Assembly (NCBI GenBank): GCA_003635265.1
Contig: PYIZ01000010.1
Location: 23,087 to 87,086 of the forward strand
Direction of reading: 5' to 3'
From: Candidatus Poribacteria bacterium
GTDB taxonomy: Bacteria > Poribacteria > WGA-4E > PCPOR2b
DNA length: 64,000 bases
Position 1 is the stretch's first letter; each line of letters begins with the position of its first letter. The notes beneath the pieces are model-generated. The model saw only the letters and a program-made list of their open reading frames with translations, searched no databases and had not been told where the DNA came from. This document shows, one piece after another, positions 59,848-64,000 of the stretch. Made by a program: the position numbers and the translations under genes.

Positions 59848-62184
59848 ATGCTTGAACAACTACTAAAATATCCTATCGACATCTTCCGCCAGGGGGATTT
59901 CTATTTCGGGATTCGCCTGCCAGGTCTCATTCTATTTCTGATCTTCGTTGGCTTAATCGCAGCGTCGATATGGGCATATCGAGCGACGCAGGGACGGACG
60001 CATCGGGGATTTCGCGGTTTTCTGATTTTCCTCCGCACGCTCGCGCTCTGTGGACTGGCATTCTGTCTGCTAAAGCCTTTTGTGACAGTCTACCAGACCA
60101 GTCCGGACGATTCCTACCTCGCGGTGCTATTGGATGAATCGAAAAGTATGCAGGTTACCGATTCCGTGAATCAGGAATCCCGTCTGAGCAGCGTAAACCA
60201 TCTACTCTTTGACCCTGAAGGCGGGATACTCAATTCACTCAACGAGAAGTTCAAAACACGGCTGTTCTCCTTCTCTGATGGTCCCAAACGGATGACTCCC
60301 GTTGCATTGACCGAGGCAGACGGCGAAACCACGGACATACCCGCCGCGCTGAATGAGACATTGGATAATTTGCAAGGCGTGCCGCTATCAGGTGTCGTGA
60401 TGTTCTCCGACGGCGCAGATGCGAGTGGTGAAGACATCACCAAACTTGCGTTTCGGATGCGAGACCGCAAGGTGCCGGTGCATACGGTCGGAATCGGCTC
60501 CCCGGAAGGGATTAAAGATATTGAGGTGGTAAAAGTTGATGCCCCGCGGACGGCAGAAGAGGACTTTCCGGTCGAGATTTGGGTGACTATCCAGCGCAAG
60601 GGCTACGGACCGAGAGAGGTGACACTGAGACTCAGGGATGAAAATCGCGTCGTCAAGACGTTCAACGTCAATCTTAACAAAGAACGTCCCACCCGCCGCA
60701 TACGAATTAAGTTTATTCCCCGGAATCCGGGCACCCAGAAGTATATGGTAGAAATCCCAGCCGAAACTGACGAGGCTGTTCCGCAAAACAACACCAAGAA
60801 GTTTCTGTTGAAGGTTGCACCGAGCAAGCGTGTCAAGATTTTATATGTTGACGGATTACCACGTCAGGAACTCAAATACATCAGGCGTGCATTGGAAAAT
60901 GATCCAAATGTCGATTTAACGCTTCGATACTTCACCTCCGAAACCAGTGTCGGCGGAGTGGGGCGCGCCAGTAGTGAACATGATTTTGAGCTCTATCCAA
61001 CCTCAAGAGACGTACTCTTTGATTACGATGGGATCATCTTTGGAAATATAGCATCGTCAAAATTTACGAAGCAGCAACTTGAAAATACGGTTGAATTTAT
61101 TCGCACACGAGGGGGCGGGTTTTTGATGCTTGGCGGGCAAAATTCGTTGAGCAATCACAATATGGAGGACTCCTACATCAATACACCGATTGCACAGGCT
61201 CTTCCAGTCGAACTTGAACTGGGGACACCACCAGCTCCAGCTCCCCCGGTACGCCGGTATGCAACCCCACCACGACGGGATCGGAACCCCTCGGTTCAAG
61301 GATATACCTTACAGTTGACCGCTGAAGGCAAGGCAGATCCGTTGATGGTTCTGGCGGAGGAACCGCGCGAAAACAGGGCGCGTTGGCAGCAATTGCGTTT
61401 AGCGGGCTATAGCAAGGTGCGCCGGGCGAAAGCGGGTGCAACAGTTCTTGCTGTGCATCCGGCAGATCGCAACGAGTTTGGCAATCGTATCCTCATCGCA
61501 ACCCATCACTACAATGCCGGTCGTGTCATGGTCTTCACGCCACCTAGCTCGTGGCGATGGAAACGGCATATGCCGCATGAGGACGAAAGCCACGAACGCT
61601 TTTGGCGACAAACAGCGAAGTGGCTGACAACCGTACAGAAAGATCAACTGAAGTTAGATATCCCAAAGACCTCGTATGCCCTGAAGGAGGCCGTGATTAT
61701 CAACGCAACTGCGTATGACCATCAATTTGAATTGACGAATCAGGCAAAAATCCGTGCTATCATTACAGACGAAAATGGCAGGAAACGAGAACTCTCCCTT
61801 GAACAGGTACTTGGGCACGACGGGCTATATACGGCGCGATTTATCCCACCTCGGCGCGGCGAGTATCGCGTCACTCTCGTGGGGGCATTGGGTGGCAAAA
61901 GTCTCGGTGAGCAGAGTGGCCTGTTTGAGGTCGCCGAATCCTACGCTGAGTTTACAGACGCAGAACTCAACGCACCACTGCTACAAACCCTCGCTAGCAC
62001 GAGCGGTGGGAAGTATTATACCCTCGAAGATGCGTCCGAGATGGTGAACCACATCCCCCTAGTCGAGAGTGCGACATCGCGCCTCGTTGACGAGGAGGTT
62101 TGGGATATGCCGCTCATTTTTGCAATTGTCATCTTGCTATTTGGGCTAGAGTGGTTTTTACGCAAACGACGTGGCTTGGCATGA
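59848..62184 (+). CDS. VWA-domain membrane protein (BatA/DUF7408-like)
   Basis: A 778-residue protein. Two membrane helices lie at about residues 24-44 and 57-77. A von Willebrand A domain follows at about 85-215: LAVLLDESKSMQV is the MIDAS DxSxS, with GVVMFSDGADASG later. Then comes a beta-rich region (about 220-330). A glutamine-amidotransferase-like part, VKILYVDGLPRQELKYIRRAL through RTRGGGFLMLGGQNSL, spans about 325-460. A beta-sandwich region and a last helix at about 755-770 (LIFAIVILLFGLEWFLRKR) close it. Such proteins pair with DUF4159 and BatA/MoxR genes. Here it stands alone. TAGGAG lies before the ATG. It probably organises an envelope complex. Confidence 0.85.
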   Translation: MLEQLLKYPIDIFRQGDFYFGIRLPGLILFLIFVGLIAASIWAYRATQGRTHRGFRGFLIFLRTLALCGLAFCLLKPFVTVYQTSPDDSYLAVLLDESKSMQVTDSVNQESRLSSVNHLLFDPEGGILNSLNEKFKTRLFSFSDGPKRMTPVALTEADGETTDIPAALNETLDNLQGVPLSGVVMFSDGADASGEDITKLAFRMRDRKVPVHTVGIGSPEGIKDIEVVKVDAPRTAEEDFPVEIWVTIQRKGYGPREVTLRLRDENRVVKTFNVNLNKERPTRRIRIKFIPRNPGTQKYMVEIPAETDEAVPQNNTKKFLLKVAPSKRVKILYVDGLPRQELKYIRRALENDPNVDLTLRYFTSETSVGGVGRASSEHDFELYPTSRDVLFDYDGIIFGNIASSKFTKQQLENTVEFIRTRGGGFLMLGGQNSLSNHNMEDSYINTPIAQALPVELELGTPPAPAPPVRRYATPPRRDRNPSVQGYTLQLTAEGKADPLMVLAEEPRENRARWQQLRLAGYSKVRRAKAGATVLAVHPADRNEFGNRILIATHHYNAGRVMVFTPPSSWRWKRHMPHEDESHERFWRQTAKWLTTVQKDQLKLDIPKTSYALKEAVIINATAYDHQFELTNQAKIRAIITDENGRKRELSLEQVLGHDGLYTARFIPPRRGEYRVTLVGALGGKSLGEQSGLFEVAESYAEFTDAELNAPLLQTLASTSGGKYYTLEDASEMVNHIPLVESATSRLVDEEVWDMPLIFAIVILLFGLEWFLRKRRGLA

Positions 62185-62225
62185 TAAAATTGAGGTTCAT
62201 TTGAAAATAAAGTGTAGTGGTTTAG

Positions 62226-62259
62226 AGAAACCGAGTTTTTTCTTCAAAACTCGGTTTCT
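62226..62259 (+). repeat. AGAAACCGAGTTTT hairpin, copy 2
   Basis: AGAAACCGAGTTTT (62226-62239), loop TTCTTC, AAAACTCGGTTTCT (62246-62259); the stem is identical to the copy at 24099-24132 while the loop differs. It lies 42 bases after the VWA gene stop and may end its transcript. Confidence 0.88.
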
Positions 62260-62328
62260 TTGCACTATTTCTTAACGTGAGCGAAAATTAAATTGCAGCT
62301 GCATATCAAAAATAGAAGGAGTGACAAA

Positions 62329-63525
62329 TTGAATCAGACCTTACCTGACGCAACAGGACATTTCGGAGAATTCGGTGGCAGATACGCCCCGGAGACGTTA
62401 ATGTCCCCACTACTAGAACTAGAAGATGCCTATATGGATCTTAGAGAGGATTCCGAGTTCCAAGAGGAATTTCAATACTACCTCCGCGAATACGTGGGGC
62501 GTCCCAACCCGCTGTACTACGCCGAGCGTTTGACCCAAGCACTTGGTGGGGCGAGGATCTATCTGAAGCGGGAAGATCTCAATCACACAGGCGCACACAA
62601 AATCAACAACACCATCGGACAGATCTTGCTCGCCCGACGGATGGGCAAAGACCGGATCATCGCCGAGACAGGTGCCGGACAACACGGCGTTGCAACCGCA
62701 ACTGTAGCAGCAAAGTTCAACATGGAATGCGAAGTCTACATGGGCGAGGAAGATATAGTGAGGCAAGCCCTGAACGTTTTTCGCATGAGATTGTTGGGTA
62801 CAACGGTGACGCCGGTCAACTCTGGCTCGTGTACCCTCAAGGATGCAATCAACGCCGCCTTCCGTGATTGGGTGACAAATGTTCGGACGACGTACTATCT
62901 AATCGGATCCGTCGTGGGTCCCCACCCGTATCCGATGATCGTCCGAGACTTCCAAGCTGTCATCGGTCAAGAAGCAAGATCACAAACCCTTGAGCAGACA
63001 GGACGGTTGCCGGATTATGTGGTCGCCTGCGTCGGCGGAGGCAGCAATTCGATAGGTATGTTTTATCCGTTTTATGAGGATAGCAGTGTAAAGCTAGTTG
63101 GCGTTGAAGCGGCGGGCGAAAGCATACTCAGCGGCAAACACGCAGCGACTATCAGCGCGGGCAGCATCGGCGTGTTTCACGGAGCAAAGTGCTACCTGCT
63201 ACAGGAAGACGACGGACAAATCACACCCGCACACTCTATCTCGGCGGGTTTGGATTACCCCGGCGTCGGTCCTGAACATAGTTTCTACAAAGCAACGGGG
63301 CGTGCAGACTATGTCTCCGTCACTGATGAAGAATCGGTCGAAGGGTTCAAGCTACTATCAGAAACGGAAGGGATCATCCCCGCGCTAGAAGCCGCTCACG
63401 CGATGGCATACATCCGCACACTCGCACCGACACTCGATAGAGATCAGACTATCGTCCTCTGTCTCTCTGGGCGTGGAGACAAAGATGTGTACACCATCGC
63501 CAAAGTGCTCGGTGTGGAATTGTAA
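62329..63525 (+). CDS. trpB: Tryptophan synthase beta chain
   Basis: A 398-residue PLP enzyme, full length. It begins [23 protein letters not shown] features: Schiff-base Lys in [12 protein letters not shown], and the glycine loop in [14 protein letters not shown]. It ends [18 protein letters not shown]. It joins indole and serine to make tryptophan, with TrpA. The start is TTG at 62329: AAGGAG (62316-62321) lies seven bases before it, and the conserved family start matches; the frame is open for 12 codons upstream from another TTG. No trpA or other trp gene is adjacent in the window. The residual 3-prime region contains no visible attenuator. Confidence 0.96.
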   Translation: MNQTLPDATGHFGEFGGRYAPETLMSPLLELEDAYMDLREDSEFQEEFQYYLREYVGRPNPLYYAERLTQALGGARIYLKREDLNHTGAHKINNTIGQILLARRMGKDRIIAETGAGQHGVATATVAAKFNMECEVYMGEEDIVRQALNVFRMRLLGTTVTPVNSGSCTLKDAINAAFRDWVTNVRTTYYLIGSVVGPHPYPMIVRDFQAVIGQEARSQTLEQTGRLPDYVVACVGGGSNSIGMFYPFYEDSSVKLVGVEAAGESILSGKHAATISAGSIGVFHGAKCYLLQEDDGQITPAHSISAGLDYPGVGPEHSFYKATGRADYVSVTDEESVEGFKLLSETEGIIPALEAAHAMAYIRTLAPTLDRDQTIVLCLSGRGDKDVYTIAKVLGVEL

Positions 63526-63540
63526 CAACCTAACCTGTAG

Positions 63541-63560
63541 GTCGAGATTCATATCTCGAC
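63541..63560. repeat. Short hairpin repeat
   Basis: GTCGAGAT, loop TCAT, ATCTCGAC, a perfect eight-base stem, 15 bases after the trpB stop. It may be a dispersed repeat; no T run follows. Confidence 0.7.
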
Positions 63561-63586
63561 ATGATCGCTATCGGACAGATCAACTC

Positions 63587-64000
63587 ATGGCTATAACTGA
63601 AAACCACGATTTTTCCGTAACTGTTGAACGGGATGTTCCCACCGAGATGCGCGACGGTGTGCTGTTACGCTCAGACATATATCGACCTGTTGGAGCGACA
63701 ACCTGTCCTGTGTTATTGTGTCGCACACCGTATGACAAGGCACAAAACACCTACATCCAGATAGCGCGAGCATTGGCTTCCAACGGTTATATCGCTGTTG
63801 TCCAAGATATTCGGGGGCGTGGTATTTCCGATGGGAAGTATTTTTGGCAATTTCAGAACAACGCAGAAACCTTCGATGCACAAGACGGTTACGACACCGT
63901 TGAGTGGGCAGCCGGTATTCCCGGCAGTGATGGACAGGTCGGAACATGGGGGCATTCCTATCCTTCGTGGTGTATCTGGCGTCTCGCTGGGACGCAGCCG
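63587..64000 (+). CDS. CocE/NonD-family hydrolase, partial at window end
   Basis: The first 138 codons of a peptidase S15/CocE-like hydrolase, running off the window. Recognisable features are ERDVPTEMRDGVLLRSDIYR, the NTYIQIARALASNGYIAVVQ strand, DIRGRGISDG, and the nucleophile elbow GTWGHSYPSW (GxS motif). Family members are alpha/beta-hydrolases that cleave esters or X-Pro dipeptides. No strong ribosome site is visible before the ATG. It follows trpB after 61 bases and a hairpin, so it is probably a separate unit. Confidence 0.85.
   Translation, partial: MAITENHDFSVTVERDVPTEMRDGVLLRSDIYRPVGATTCPVLLCRTPYDKAQNTYIQIARALASNGYIAVVQDIRGRGISDGKYFWQFQNNAETFDAQDGYDTVEWAAGIPGSDGQVGTWGHSYPSWCIWRLAGTQP

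Overview
The window looks like chromosomal DNA of an uncultured Gram-negative bacterium. The diderm envelope is inferred from an OmpA-type lipoprotein, a predicted outer-membrane barrel protein and several lipobox proteins. The gene mix is six Gfo/Idh/MocA-type oxidoreductases plus a loose C-terminal-domain-like partner, a phytanoyl-CoA dioxygenase, two creatininase-like amidohydrolases, a type I phosphodiesterase, beta-propeller lipoproteins and many short palindromic repeats. This is what I would expect of Candidatus Poribacteria or a similar particle- or sponge-associated lineage. That placement is inference; nothing here proves the phylum. Roughly 55 protein genes, three tRNAs and numerous small repeats are supported.

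Layout. 1-1200: the tail of an IS5-like transposase, a small HTH protein and rpsU. 1600-4830: a Gfo/Idh/MocA oxidoreductase and groES-groEL with a terminator. 5100-9940: an MmeI-family restriction-modification protein that has lost its methyltransferase core, small membrane and lipoprotein genes, and a DUF4159 protein. 9965-22670 (mostly minus strand): an oxidoreductase, pspA, an ankyrin protein, a Nat-type ABC exporter, an orphan nucleoside/sugar-type ABC ATPase, a large UvrD helicase with an embedded DEDDh exonuclease, and a phosphodiesterase. 23090-33117 (plus strand): an Ldh2-type dehydrogenase, creatininase, aldo/keto reductase, two DUF4398-like envelope lipoproteins, tRNA-Gly/Cys/Val, thrS, a UPF0175 protein, cysteine desulfurase and a HEAT-repeat protein. 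33129-48690 (minus strand): small-molecule catabolism genes interrupted by a type II restriction-modification pair, then map, creatininase, an MBL-cupin fusion, a PQQ/SH3/TolB-like lipoprotein, a large esterase and a Gfo/Idh/MocA gene. 48946-64000: rhodanese, an AGCS symporter, a barrel-FlgD-SPOR protein, a metalloprotease-TPR protein, two more Gfo/Idh/MocA genes, a DUF3696 ATPase with a truncated XRE regulator, a VWA membrane protein, trpB and the start of a CocE-type hydrolase.

Three signals stand out. First, TGGCA-N7-TTGC[AT] sigma-54 promoters with exact -24/-12 spacing lie 60-110 bases ahead of groES, pspA and the DUF4159 gene, each in the right orientation. This suggests a shared sigma-54 stress or envelope regulon. 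Second, a dispersed element present twice (about 12.5 kb and 22.8 kb) folds into two adjacent hairpins whose four-base loops are complementary. Both a stem pair and the loop pair change in a compensating way between the copies. Third, the 1052-residue UvrD-family helicase carries a complete DEDDh exonuclease between its helicase motifs.

Mobile and decaying DNA is common: the transposase tail, the deleted MmeI protein, a restriction-modification pair inside an oxidoreductase run, a 26-codon tautomerase remnant, a truncated XRE gene ending in repeat sequence, and a MITE-like inverted-repeat unit at 59.6 kb.
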